64,000 nucleotides of DNA from Knoxdaviesia capensis (taxonomy: Eukaryota > Ascomycota > Sordariomycetes > Microascales > Gondwanamycetaceae), in contig LNGK01000008.1 of the NCBI GenBank assembly GCA_001510575.1, positions 4,970,981 through 5,034,980 of the forward strand, in the 5' to 3' direction. How positions within the stretch are numbered: position 1 is the stretch's first letter; every line of letters starts with the position of its first letter. Below, piece after piece: positions 10,969 through 22,665 of this stretch. Made by a program: the position numbers and the translations under genes. The notes below the pieces were generated by a model. That model did not search any database and was not told where the DNA came from. It was given only the letters and a program-made list of their open reading frames with translations.

Positions 10969-11704
10969 TAGGGATANNGGGGGGGGGGGGGGGGGGGGCG
11001 GTAGGTTGGGTGATTTGAGCGTTGTTATCCCTTCTGTTTGCTTTATTTCGGCGCATCTGGCCGACTTTAGGGTCTGGTGTGGGTCTAACCCTAATGTTCC
11101 ACCTGATTCCCCAGATGCTTCACAACCTGATGTCAAGACGGGTATTTCGTTTATGATTTCTTGAAAAAGTATCAGTAGAACCAAGAGAAGAGATCCCCAG
11201 TCTATCTACCAATAACCTTTCTTCTCTATGCATACACTCACATTCAGTGATTCTCACCGTCTGGCTAAATCCAAGTCTGATACACTTCGCTGCATGTCGA
11301 TGATCTAGCGTCTGAAGGGAAATACTACCCTAACTTGTTTGGTGCAATTGGCATTCTTTGGGTGGCATTTTTGGGGTAACATAGAGTGAGAAGGCGAGTT
11401 CGGCACCGGCAAACCATTTCACAACCGGATGGATCGTCGCTTTCGTCTTTGTGTAGCGAAATAAAATGGGAAAGTGAGTACATTTCTGGGGTGTGTGACT
11501 CCCTTAAGCTTCCCTTTCTGCCTTCTCCGTTTTCCCTTCATCCATCCCCATCTCTAGTAATTTCAATGGACGAATTTTTCTTCATTTTAATTCAACCGCC
11601 GTTGATACTGAAAGCCAGGTCTTGGTAGCCATAATCTACAAACGCCACCAAAAAAATCGCACCAAAAATTGCCTGCGCAACAAAGGATACTCGCATTATT
11701 TCCA
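10969..11704. other. Intergenic region between the hypothetical protein and the MFS transporter
   Basis: Apart from the G-run, there is a TAACCCTAA motif at 11086-11094 and T/C-rich sequence around 11505-11590, close upstream of the transporter. No gene is seen. Confidence 0.45.
10977..10998. other. Ambiguous bases (NN) beside a 20-G homopolymer
   Basis: Positions 10977-10978 are N, followed by 20 consecutive G at 10979-10998. This marks a polishing or sequencing failure at a homopolymer. The true length is unknown. It lies in the 3' UTR of the preceding gene. Confidence 0.9.
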
Positions 11705-13818
11705 ATGGCCCCCGGCCCCGGTCCCGGCCCCGGCGGCGCTCGGACGCCGACCCAGTCCACGACGACAGCCGAGCCGACCCACAACGGATACCAAGCCACC
11801 GATTTCGCCCAGACCACCGCGGAATTTATCCCTTCGGACAGCGACAAAGACAGCGACGACGATAACGACAAAGCTGAGGATAATGCGGGGGAGGAATCTA
11901 ATGATGTCACGACCAAGCGGGGGTTAGCGACGGCCACAGTGCGGGTCGACCCCGGAAGCGACAACGAAAGAGATACACAGATAAACGCACGACACAGGCA
12001 CGGCATGGCATCTCGGTCCACTAAGGAGGGCATCGAGCTTGGCTCACTCCGTGCGCCACCTGGCGGCAGAGACCGGCTCGCAGTGGATGCTCGGGACCAC
12101 GACAACGAATCGGACGGCGCGGACGAAGACGATGAGCTCGATTGGCTCGGTGCAGAGGATGGCGACGATGCCGACAACGATGTTGATACCCATTTTTCGG
12201 CAAAGGAGGAACAAGCTGTCGTCAAGAAGCTGGACCGCAGACTCGTACTCTTTGTGGCCCTGTTGTACATGCTGAGCTTCCTCGACCGATCAAGTGAGTT
12301 GCTTCCCTACACTCCATCCACCTTGAGAACTCCAGGTCATCATCACTGACTTTCTCTACAGATATCGGCAATGCGCGTATCGCCGGCATGGAATCCGACC
12401 TGGGCCCGTCGACTTCCGGTCCTCCCCCATCCTGGCCCTTTTCGTACGAAGACACCTTGACCGCCTTCTACGCCATGTACATCTCGTTCCAGTGGCTTGC
12501 CGTGCTTTGGCGCGTGTTCCCGCCACAGATCTACTGTGCGCTGCTCGTATTCCTCTGGGGCACCGCTGCTTCTCTGCAGTCTACTGCGCAGTCGTATGCC
12601 AGTCTCGCTGCGTTTCGCGCTGTTCTGGCCGTCGGTGAGGCTGGATTCGCAGGTGTTCCGTATTACCTTGCTGGGTTCTTTCGCCGCGATGAGCTGGCGT
12701 TTCGGACAGCAATGTTTATATCTGGTGAGATTCTTTTTTTTTCAGTCTCATATTTGACTAGTTGCTCGATTGATCCCCGACTAATTTCCATTGCAGCTGC
12801 CCCTCTTGCCTCATCATTCGCGTCCTCACTCGCCTATGTGATTCTCCTGGCAGGCCGCTCACTCCCCATTGCGCCATGGCGTCTTCTCTTCGTCGTTGAA
12901 GGCCTCCCATCAGTTATCGCCGCACCTTTCGCGTGGTTCATCATTCCTAACTCCCCCGAAACAGTATCTTACTTCACTCCGCGGGAATGCCGCATCGCCG
13001 TCCACCGACTCGACCGCCCCCGGACCCGCACCGCTCCGGGATCGACATCTCCGGCCCAAAGCCGGCTTTCCCTCCGCCAAATTGCTGCTTCCCTGTGCGA
13101 TCCCGTGGCATGGATGACTGCCTTGATTCTCTTTTTCACCAACATTGCCTATGCCTCACTCCCGGTGTTTCTTCCCACAGTGCTGACCGACATGGGCTTC
13201 TCGCCCCTGCATGCCCAAGCCCTCTCGGCCCCGCCCTACCTCGTCTCGTTCATCTCCGTGCTGCTCATCGCCCGCACCTCAGACCGCCTGCACGACCGCT
13301 CTGCCCCGATCACCGGCTGCGCTCTCCTCTCCGCCGTCGGGTACACCATCCTCGCCTCCGCCCGCCTGCTTTCTCTGCCCGCCTGGATCCGCTACGCCGC
13401 CGTATACCCAGCCTCGGCCGGATTCTTCTCTGTGGTCGCCCTAAACCTGACGTGGAACATGAACAACCACCGCAACGAAAGCCGCCAGGGCGGTGCGTTT
13501 GCCCTGATGCAGTTCCTCGGCCAGTGCGGCCCGCTGCTCAGCACCCGCATATACCCCGATGCCCATGCGCCCTTCTTCACCCCCGGCATGGTCATGTGTG
13601 CGGGCGCGATGATTCTGGTCGCCGGCATGGCGGTTGGCCTACGTGTGTACATGATTCGACAGAACGCTATAATGGATAGAACCGTAGTCGTTGGACGTCT
13701 GAGTCGTCGTCATCAACATTCTAGTGGCACGAGCTACGGTGGAGAAGAGGGAGTTTCCTTGGTATCTTCCCGCATATCTGGGCCACATGGGTCAGCCGCA
13801 TTCCGATACATGCTTTAG
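11705..13818 (+). CDS. MFS transporter, anion:cation symporter (ACS, Dal5/allantoate permease-like) family
   Basis: This is a membrane transporter that probably imports an organic anion by proton symport. Exons are 11705-12293, 12362-12724 and 12797-13818, giving 657 residues. The first ATG is at 11705; the frame is open farther upstream only from TTG. About 180 acidic, disordered cytosolic residues precede the first membrane segment LVLFVALLYMLSFLDRS. The ACS signature DRSNIGNARIAGME is rebuilt exactly across intron 1. Further segments include GEAGFAGVPYYLAGFFRRDE and RNESRQGGAFALMQFLGQCG. Relatives are usually about 500 residues, so the long acidic N-terminus is notable. Intron 2 is 72 nt without an in-frame stop, so retention would simply insert 24 residues. 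The substrate cannot be assigned. Confidence 0.88.
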
Positions 13819-14122
13819 ATATAATAGTTGTCTTTTTAGTTGTTTTTATTGTTCAGCTTACAACCTTCAGAACTGTTCCAAGTGTTCATACTGTTTATTC
13901 TGTTGCCATCATTTCAGTCTTCTCTGATAATTATCCATGCTAAGTATACCATCCTCCTCTGTTCCAATAGAAATGCATTTCCTTCCATTCCACAAAAGTC
14001 TTATCCTAATAGTTCCCAAATTTACCACATCATGCACAAGAGTGTCTGCCGATCTCCCCTATCGCAATAGCCTTTGTCCACCATAAACACCAAATCCCAA
14101 TTTCAAGCCACTCTGCTGGTTT
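13819..14122. other. Convergent 3' intergenic region
   Basis: A T/C-rich spacer between the convergent MFS and disordered-protein genes. It probably holds both 3' UTRs. Nothing else is seen. Confidence 0.45.
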
Positions 14123-15487
14123 TCAGATGGAGACAGTGTGTCTTCGCTGTGGGTGCTTGCGCAAATTGGCGACTAGCCACTTGAAGCCCCAGGGACGTGC
14201 CTTAGCTCGACCCGATCTGGTGCTCAGGTCCTCAGACAGGGGGGTAGAAGGGGGAGCCTTCAGCCGCTCCTTGGACGATGAGCGCATGAAGCTCTTGAGG
14301 CGGCGAAGGCGACGTTTGTGTGACTTCGGGGTCGACGTGGTGGGGGCAGTCGACAAGGACAATTTATCGGCTGAACATGTGGAGCTGGATTCTCCCGTCT
14401 GGGCCTCCTCAGATGCGTTGCACTCAAGAGATGTCCGCTTCGGATTGCGTGCGGCTTGGTTGGGAAGCATGGAGATGGCATCTGACGTGATGTTTCGTGT
14501 TACCGATCGCACAGGAAGAAGAGGAGACAAAGGACTGTCGGTGGGCGGGGAACCGTCGGTTCCAGTGGACGAAGATGATTCAGTATGCCGTCCAAATTTG
14601 AACATGAGAGAAAGTCGGGAGAAGCGATGATTGAGTTTTGGGTGTGAGGGTTGAACGATCACATCCCCAGAGTCTTCCGACCCCGACGGCTTCAGACTGC
14701 ACCCAAGCTCACTCTTTTCGAGTTCGTCTGACGGTTTTCCAAAGTCAGGAGATGGTTTAGAGGCTGAAATTCTCGCAGATACACGTCTCAAACTCCCGCC
14801 TAGAGTATCGACACTCGAGAGTGTGGTTTCCGCGGACATTTCGGGTCCAAATGTGACACTTCCTCTGACAGACCCTGAATGTCCTGGTAGTGTTTGGGGA
14901 ACTTCAGAAGAGGTCTGTTGTGTTTCGAGACGACCTCTCGTAGCCATAGTGGTCCCCCCGTCTAGACTTGAGACATCGCTGGAAGGCATCTCAACACGAC
15001 CAGTGGTGTCAATTGCCGACAACTGCAAGCGAGGCACAGGTGGTGCTGGTATATCATTGGGAGAATTACCGTTTCGGCTGCGTCGAGCACTTGGGGCTCT
15101 GCAAGTAAAGAACGTATCGAGAGATTGGGAGTTTCCCTCATCGGGATCCGGAGCTGACGCCCGTGTTTTGGCCGGAAACACGAGGCTTGTCTTAGTGTTT
15201 CTTCCCATGAACTCTGGAATCAGCCAGTCGGGGTTGCCAGCAGCGCTGCGAAGAAGCGTACGGGTGGCCTGTAGCGGGATTGTGTGGTTGGTATCACTTA
15301 GAGATGTATCAGAACGCCACTTCTCGGAATCGGCTCCGCCATTGCCGAGGAAAATGCCAATGTCAGGCCGGACGTGAGGCTTCCGTTTCGGTGACCAGAA
15401 CCCGGCAAGTCCAGAGCTTCGGGTCAGAGACCGGAGTCCGGGGGCGGTGCCGCTGTGACGGTCTCTGGGTAGCGTTGACGATGCCAT
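14123..15487 (-). CDS. Uncharacterised disordered Ser/Thr-rich fungal protein
   Basis: An intronless frame of 454 residues starting at an ATG. I do not recognise a domain. The protein is rich in Ser, Thr, Pro and Arg and is probably disordered throughout, with no membrane segment or signal peptide. Basic patches stand out: SPKRKPHVRP near residue 33, and SHKRRLRRLKSFMRSSSKER followed by RKHPQRRHTVSI toward the C-terminus, where WGFKWLVANLRK may form a short amphipathic helix. Many SP/TP and RxxS sites suggest phosphorylation. Its length, ATG start and normal composition favour a real gene, but support rests on the open frame alone. Confidence 0.6.
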   Translation of the reverse strand: MASSTLPRDRHSGTAPGLRSLTRSSGLAGFWSPKRKPHVRPDIGIFLGNGGADSEKWRSDTSLSDTNHTIPLQATRTLLRSAAGNPDWLIPEFMGRNTKTSLVFPAKTRASAPDPDEGNSQSLDTFFTCRAPSARRSRNGNSPNDIPAPPVPRLQLSAIDTTGRVEMPSSDVSSLDGGTTMATRGRLETQQTSSEVPQTLPGHSGSVRGSVTFGPEMSAETTLSSVDTLGGSLRRVSARISASKPSPDFGKPSDELEKSELGCSLKPSGSEDSGDVIVQPSHPKLNHRFSRLSLMFKFGRHTESSSSTGTDGSPPTDSPLSPLLPVRSVTRNITSDAISMLPNQAARNPKRTSLECNASEEAQTGESSSTCSADKLSLSTAPTTSTPKSHKRRLRRLKSFMRSSSKERLKAPPSTPLSEDLSTRSGRAKARPWGFKWLVANLRKHPQRRHTVSI

Positions 15488-16202
15488 TGTCTAGTGATGG
15501 CTTAAAACGAAGTGCGGGATTATATGTCAAAAATGAATGACAGAAGCTATGCTCGATAATATGATAGAAACACGGCGGCTAAACTGAAGGCTGAATGGCG
15601 ATAAGACAATACGTCGAAGTTAATGGACCTGAAGATGCTGAAGTTGGAACACAGATCAGGACGAAAAACTCTATAGCGAGAAAGTGAGTGGAAGAGATTG
15701 AATGTAGAAAGAAGAGAGGTGAAATGATGGTATTAGGAAGAAAGTCAGGACGGGGGTATTGGAATATGCAAAGAAGGAACCTTGACTTCCATGTTGGAAA
15801 GTGCGAAGGATGGATAGTAGAGCCATGAAGGAAGGAGGCTTGATCATCTTTCCACTCTGCGATGAAGAGAGCTTCAGTAAGTTACGCCTTCCGTCTCTTC
15901 TAGTACTCGAAAGAATGAGTGGGATCTTGAACTGAGACACCGTAGTTGGATGTGAAGGATCGTGAAAGGAAATAAAGCCATTCGTCATTCCAGCTACCTC
16001 GTGGATTGTAGACTTTAACGAATTTCTGTATTGTGAATAAAGAGGATGGACAACCATCAACAGACCGAAACTACCCGATAGGCCATATCTACCAAGTCAT
16101 GTACCCGGTATCGAATACCAAGAGAAAGAAGGAGGTCAAAGAAGCCGCCATGATTATCATCTCACGTCCATGCGGAGACTATGCAAGGAGTTTCGGGTGC
16201 AG
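15488..16202. other. Intergenic region, no supported gene
   Basis: The region holds the promoter of the disordered-protein gene and the 3' UTR of the RNA-binding protein gene, both on the minus strand. A 129-codon minus-strand frame at 15671-16060 looks non-coding (T/F/S-rich). Confidence 0.45.
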
Positions 16203-18644
16203 CTACCACCCGGCACCACCCCACTCTTCTTCATCCGCCACATCGAAATCCATCGGCCGCCGGCGTGTTCCACGGGAAGGCTTAGGACGCCCGCTCTCCG
16301 CGCCGCTGTCGCCGAGATTGACCTCTGCATCGCTGTCAGATGCCGGGCTTGCCTGCTTGATTCGTGGTTGCCCTGGCTGGCCAGAGGCCTCCAGCTTGGC
16401 GGACGACGTGGGGTTCGGGGCAGCCGGCAGACCGGACCCATTCAACACCCAAGATACTTCAACGGGAACACTGGGTACGGGAGGGGTAGAACGCGCAGCC
16501 GCGAAGAATGTCTCAGCTGTCTTGCGGTCTTCAAACGCCACAATGGTGACACTGACGCCGCCGACGGACGATGTCTGGACACTTGAGAACTCGCCAACCC
16601 CGACCAGGAATCGCCGTAGCGCCTCGTTGTTATTCGCTTCAGAGAAGTCGCACCCTTTGAGCTGCACGCGGGTGGAGCGGTTATCCAGCGACGCGCGCTT
16701 ATATGCGTCGTGGATGTTAAAGCTCCCGCCCCGGCCCACGTAGCCACCACGGCCACGGCCACGGCCACGACCCCGGAAGCTGCCACCACGGCGAGGGGTG
16801 AAAGGGCTGGAAGACGCCACAGATTTTCCAGCCAGATCATCGTCGCCTCCATCGCCCATATCTGGCACAATCCCTAGTCTCGCGGCCTCTTCCTGTAGTA
16901 GAGCGTACTGCTCTCTGAGCGCCGCAGTGCCATCCTCTGGAATCGGCTGGCCATTCAGCTCTGCATTCTTAACTGCAAGTTTGCGCTGTAGACCATGCTG
17001 TAAAGCGCGAAGCTTGGCTTCTACCTGCTTAGCCTCGCTTGCGAGCCGAGCCATGGCCTGTCGGTGTTTCCGCCGTTCTTCAAAGGATTTCTGTGCTTCG
17101 GCCTGGCGCTCAAGAAATTGCGCCATGTCCATGCCGTCAGGGAGTTCGATTGTTGGCTGGCCGTTTTCCGACTTTGTCGGACGACTCTTCTTCCCACGCC
17201 GGCGTGCTGGTGTTGGCTCAGGCTCAGGCTCCGGTTGCTGGTACTGCACAGTAACGAAACGGCTGTCGAAAATTACCGCCGGAGATTCAAAAGCAGCTTG
17301 TGCCGCTTCTGCGTCTGTGTAGGCCACATAAGCCGAACCATCCACGGGTGACATATACACACCCGAGATTTCTCCAAACTGTTGAAAGTGTTCACGCACT
17401 TTCTCTTCGTCCAGATATGCCGCCGGGATATTCGAGACAACAATGGTATTATTGTGGGGAGATTGTCCCAGATTCATCATGGCCGAGTTCAATCCAGTTG
17501 CAGATGAGAACGTGTTTGGTAGTGGTGATGGATCAAAGGCGGGTAAGAACGGGTTCATGAGACCGCTCATCATAAAGTCATTATTTGAGTCTAGCCACTG
17601 TTAGTAGACCGATACAAAGCATCTCTGACAGTTAGAATTTAAAAACTTACTAAACGCCGCTCCGGGGAGACTTGGCAACGGCATAATATGGGGGTACGGG
17701 CACCTCTGTCCCCGAGGACAATACCCCCGTTCGAAATCCAGGCACCAATCTGCCTTCCGCTTCTTCAAGCGGCCCCCCTTTTTCGACGTCTGGGGACCGG
17801 TCCGCGCCATCTTTGCCGGTCTGGGGCCGGGAAGAAATTTTTGAGGAATGTTGTTTGCCATCATCATGGCATTGAAAATGTCGGCTGGGAGTAAGGGGAG
17901 CCCCGGGAAGCCGTGGAAAGTCGGCAAACCCGCGCCATTCTGGGGGCCAGTAGCACTGCTGTCCTCCACGATCTCGCCCTCATCCTTGTCGGCAGAAAAG
18001 TCCTGAAACGAGCGCTTCTTAAGCGCGTTCAGATTCCAGGAAGCGCTGGAGGCTGGTGTTGCCTTTTTGCCAGGCGCCAGGTTATTAGTCGAGAGATTCC
18101 CGTTCTTAGCGGCGGCGAGGGCCGCTGCTGCGCGCGCAGCAGCTGCTGAAACGGGTTTTACTGACGCGGGTATCTTTGGGACCGAGGGGGGAGGCGGGCG
18201 TCGCGAGATGGGGAGATAGGTTTTGAGTTGAAGCGTTTTGAACAGGTCGGTGAGGAACTTGGACACACCGGACGAATCTGCGAAACAATTGTTAGCAATG
18301 AAACATATCCGTGACATCCAAGAACAGCGGACAAGCTTGAACAACACAAATGTGTAAAAAGGAAGCAACTAACCTCCAGGTTTGAAGAAATCCGCTAGCT
18401 CGGTCTCGTAGTCTGCGCGCATCGACTCGGGCTGGTCGCCATCGTCCAGGTTGCGTAGCAGCGCAAGCACATAGTCGGCGAGAATATCCGGGTCGGCATC
18501 CGATCTGAAGTCGCGTGGTTAGCTCCGAATCCCCGAATGCCACTCTCGTAGCAGCATCAAACTCAATGGATCAACATACGTGTCGCCCAAGCGCTTCACA
18601 ACCCAGGCCTTCAGCAGAGGCCCATCGGCCTCCGCAAACGCCAT
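16203..18644 (-). CDS. RBM26/27-like RNA-binding protein (PWI-like, CCCH zinc finger, RRM)
   Basis: This is a nuclear RNA-binding protein of the RBM26/RBM27 family. The fission yeast member Rmn1 works in the MTREC/PAXT-like RNA decay network. Exons are 18644-18580, 18504-18374, 18277-17651 and 17590-16203, giving 736 residues. A PWI-like helical domain covers about residues 1-87 (LLKAWVVKRLGDTSDADPD, then ILADYVLALLRNL). A CCCH finger of spacing C-x7-C-x5-C-x3-H is at 244-262 (CLDFERGYCPRGQRCPYPH). RRM1 is at about 322-392 (TIVVSNIPAAYLDEEKVREH). A coiled coil follows at about 430-515, an RGG box at 541-563 and a second RRM-like fold at about 582-660. The tail is acidic and ends in EEEWGGAGW. 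The domain order matches the family, so the assignment is firm although no symbol is given. Confidence 0.9.
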
Positions 18645-19619
18645 CTTTGGAGCTCTCGGTAAGGGCCTCAGCTCCGTGCAAAAGATCTGAGTAGGATTCG
18701 ATTCGATAGACGGTCTCGTAGTATTGTCTTCAATACTACCACTGAAACGCTAGTTGTGCTGCCGTCCTGTGGTTCGCGACCCGCGGAGTTGGTCAACGTT
18801 TGGCTCACCAGAACACGCGAGATAGGCGTGTGGTTTGGTGACTGGTTCGTTGTTGAAATTGTAGCAAAATAAGAGATCCAACTTGAAAGAAGAAGGCCAA
18901 AATAAAAGATATGAGTCAGGTAACGGCCGCCAAGTTATTTCCTGTAAAGCTTACTTATAACCTTCTAGAAATGTGGAAAAACAAAAAGAGTCAGTTGGTG
19001 ATGTGTTGGAAGAAAAAGCTGAAGCATCCATCTTCTACCAGAAAAAAAGAGCCCGAGAATGAATAGATAGAAAACTGTGCATAAGCAAGCACTGTTCGTT
19101 AACCCGATCAACCCTAAGGCTTTTCTTCTCACAAAGCCTGGTTCTTTCCTGTTAGCTAGGAACCTTGTCTTCTACACAATTAAAATCTCCGTAAAAGTGG
19201 TGGCAGCCTCGAAGTATCACATTTATTTCAACCAGATCTGAGAATACAAGTCAAAAAATCGTTTGAAGTGAAACATCAGAATGCAATTTTGGAATTTTTT
19301 TTCTTGAATTTTTAATCTCTCTCCTCCACATCCTCCACAGTCCCTAAGAGATTCGGGCCACCTGTTTTTAACTAGTGGTATTGAAGCATTCATCAGAAGA
19401 AAAAAACAAAAACTATCTTGCCTCCAGTCATCAATGATTAAGCCGCGGCTATTAATCCCTCCAGAACATAAAAAAAGCAATGCATATCAAGGGGAGGAAG
19501 TGTAGGATAGCGAGGTATGGAAAAGGCGGAAAGGAAAGCTGGAAAGTTTATGGAGTATTATTCCAAATGCAGTTTTTGACTAAACAAAGAAAGAAAAACG
19601 CAGCTTTTGGAAAACACAT
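18645..19619. other. Intergenic region between RNA-binding protein and EF-2 genes
   Basis: It contains the promoter of the RBM26-like gene and the 3' UTR of EF-2. It is AT-rich with several A-runs. No gene is supported. Confidence 0.5.
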
Positions 19620-22600
19620 TTACAGCTTGTCGTAGTAGTTGTCCACGGTGGGAACCTCGATCTTGATACCCTTGCGCTTGCGGAGCTCCTGGACGGTCTG
19701 GCCGACCTTGCTGGTGCTATCAAGAGGCGAGCCACCGGGGAGGATCTGCCAGTGGTCGAACACCGACTGGGGGAAGGCCTGTCCGGAGGTAGCCGCACGT
19801 AGACTGCCGTTGAAACCGAAAGACTCCATGATGGGCATGTAAGCCTTGATACTAGATTGAGGAGAAAAGTGCCGAGGGTTAGGGTCTGAATATCTATCAC
19901 ACAATATGGAACAAGGCTGGCAACTGGGGGGAGAGAAGAAACATACGTGAACAGAGGAGTTCCGGGGCGCTGCTCCTCAGCGAAGACGTGACCACGGCGG
20001 CGAGTAAGCACACCATAGACACCGCCCATGGCCTGCTCAGGAACCTGGATCTCAACCAGGAATACAGGCTCAAGAAGAGCAGGCTGGGCGAGCAGCATCG
20101 AGGCGTACAGGACACGGCGAGTGGTAGGCATGATCTGACCGGCACCACGATGGATGGCATCAGCGTGCAGAGTAACATCGAGGATGTTAAAGCGAATCAT
20201 GCGCATGGGCTCCTCACCGATGGGACCCTCACGAGTAGCCCACTGGAAACCCGAGTTGACGGAATCCTTGATTTCGTTGAGGTACTGGACAGCCTTGGTC
20301 TGGTCAACAATCAAGTTGGCACCGTTGGCATCAGGGCCGAAACCCCAAATCTTACGGGCGTCAGTGACATCCCAGCCGTACTCGTCAGCAAGGACACGGG
20401 CACGAGCCTTGAAATCGTCACGCTGCGAAACACGGCCCGACTCAATGGCATCAGCCAGCTCGGAATCAAGAGGCTCAGCAACCATGTAGATACGGTTGTG
20501 CTTGTTGGGCGACTTGGACAGGGCAGTGATGCTCGACTTCTCGGTGACAGTCTCACGGTACTGCACGACGGGGTCGGAAATGATCAGGGGAACACCAGCG
20601 TGATCCTCCTCGAGATCCTTCAAGCAAATCTCAAGATGCAGCTCACCAGCACCGGCGACAATGTGCTCACCGGACTCGGAAGTAAAGGTCAGGACGCAAG
20701 GGTCGGACTTGGCCAGACGCTTGAGACCTTCGACAAGCTTGGGAAGATCCTGGGCGTTCTTGACCTTGACGGAGTGCTGCACAACGGGAGACACGGAGAA
20801 CTTCATGACCTTCATGTTGTGGGCAGTGTCGCTGGTGGTAAGGGTACCAGACTTGAGCAGGAACTGATCGATACCGACCAGACCGACAATGTTTCCGGCA
20901 GGCATATCGTCGATGGGCTCAACCTTACCACCCATCATCAGGACGGTACGCTGGATGGGCTTGATGTTGAGATCCTCCTTCTTTCCAGGGGTGTAGTTGG
21001 GTCCCTGGATGCGGACCTTCAGACCGGAGCGAACAGTTCCGGAGAAGACACGACCGAAGGCGTAGAAACGGCCCTTGTCGCTAGTGGGCACCATCTTGGA
21101 CACGTACAGCATCAGGGGGCCCTTGGGGTCGCAGTCACGGATGGCAATGGCGCACTCGTCATCGGCAGGACCCTCGTAGAGAGTCTCAACACGGTAGCGC
21201 TGAGCGGTAACGGGCGAGGGGAGGTGGAGAATCATCATCTCCAGAAGGGAGTCAGCAGCGGGCAGGAAAGTACGCATGATAACCTTGAGGAGCTTCTTGC
21301 CCTCGAGAGCGCGGTCCTCGTTGGAGATCTTGAGGTCCAGCTTGCTGAGGAGAACCTCGACCTCGGCCTTCTTGTTCTTGTTGACGAGATCGAAGATCTT
21401 GAAGATGGGGTCAAGAATGAACTGGTTGAAGGCACGCTCGAGGTTCTTACCCTCATAGGTGCCGTTCTTGGTCCACTTCTTGGTGTGGGGGTTGAAGTAG
21501 TTGTCACCCCACAGACGCTCCATCATCTTGTTCTTGTCAACACCAAACTTCTTGGCGTAGCGGATGGCGAACTGGCGGATGGTGAAAGCCCAGCCGTGAA
21601 GACCGGAACCGAAGGCAACGGTTCCCTTGTAGGGGTAGACCTGGACATCACCGAGAGCCTTGTCAAAGTAGGTGGAAATGACGACGTTGACGGACTCGAT
21701 AGTACGCGAGAAGGACTGGTACAGATCCTCCTTGGAAACCTGAAGCTCGAGAAGAGCACGGTCGACCTTGTTGATGACAACAACAGGCTTGATGCGCTCA
21801 CCGAGAGCCTGGCGAAGCACAGTCTCGGTCTGCACGCAGACACCCTCGACGGTGTCGACGACGACGAGAGCACCGTCAGTGACACGGAGAGCAGCAGTAA
21901 CCTCAGACGAGAAATCAACGTGACCAGGCGAATCGATCAGGTTGATCAGGAAATCCATGCCGTCGGTCTTCTGGCCAACGATATCCTTGAGATCCTCTTC
22001 GGACTCAAGAGTACCGTACAGGGAGATGGCGGTAGACTTGATAGTGATACCACGCTCCTGTTCATCAGGTCTCGTATCTGTTGCACGGGCTTCTCCGGCT
22101 TTCGCAGTGGAGATGATACCGGCCTTGGCAAGAAGCGAATCGGTGAGGGTCGACTTGCCGTGGTCGACATGGGCAATAACGGACATGTTACGGACATTGG
22201 TAGGCTTGTCCATAAGCTCCCGGATCTCGTCAATGGTGAAGCTGGTGGAGACAAGTTAGCCAAACATTCGGTAGGGAACGGACGACAGGCAAGCTTAAGT
22301 CCGAAGGGGGAAAAAGATGTGTGTCTGGGGATCACAGCAAATCTAGCAAAGTGGTGCCCCATTCAATTTCTTGTTCCTCCTCCTTGAATTAGTTCTCTTT
22401 CTCTTCTTGTCGAAGCCACCATATCCAGTATCTTTGATCCCCTCCATGGCCCACCAAATTGGCTGTATGTTTATTTTTCTTCCTTCGTTCGTTGATACCC
22501 AAACCAGCCTGTCGACAAACAATTGAGCTGCTGGTAACCGTATGGAGGGCGGGCAGATAGAGGGGAGGGGGATCTCGAAATCTGTATTAAAGAGGCACTT

Positions 22601-22665
22601 CGACTAAAAGAGAAGGACAATTCATGACACAAAACCAAACGCGCACAATATACTTACTTGACCAT
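19620..22665 (-). CDS. eft2: Translation elongation factor 2 (eEF2)
   Basis: This cytosolic GTPase moves tRNA and mRNA through the ribosome. Exons are 22665-22658 (8 nt), 22241-19947 and 19851-19620, giving 844 residues, the usual length of fungal eEF2. The protein opens MVNFTIDEIREL. The P-loop AHVDHGKST is at 26-34, switch I DEQERGITIKST follows, then the G3 motif DSPGH and the G4 motif NKVD. Domain IV carries HADAIHRGAGQIMPTTRR, where His700 is the diphthamide residue (His699 in yeast). The C-terminus is VPTVDNYYDKL. Intron 1 is 416 nt and begins within codon 3, a layout common in highly expressed fungal translation genes. Strongly biased, C-rich codon use creates a long antisense frame that is not a gene. 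Confidence 0.98.

Noticed and set aside
19988..22387. 799-codon open frame antisense to EF-2
   Set aside because: The strong codon bias of EF-2 leaves few stops on the opposite strand. The translation has no family features and covers exactly the EF-2 exon.
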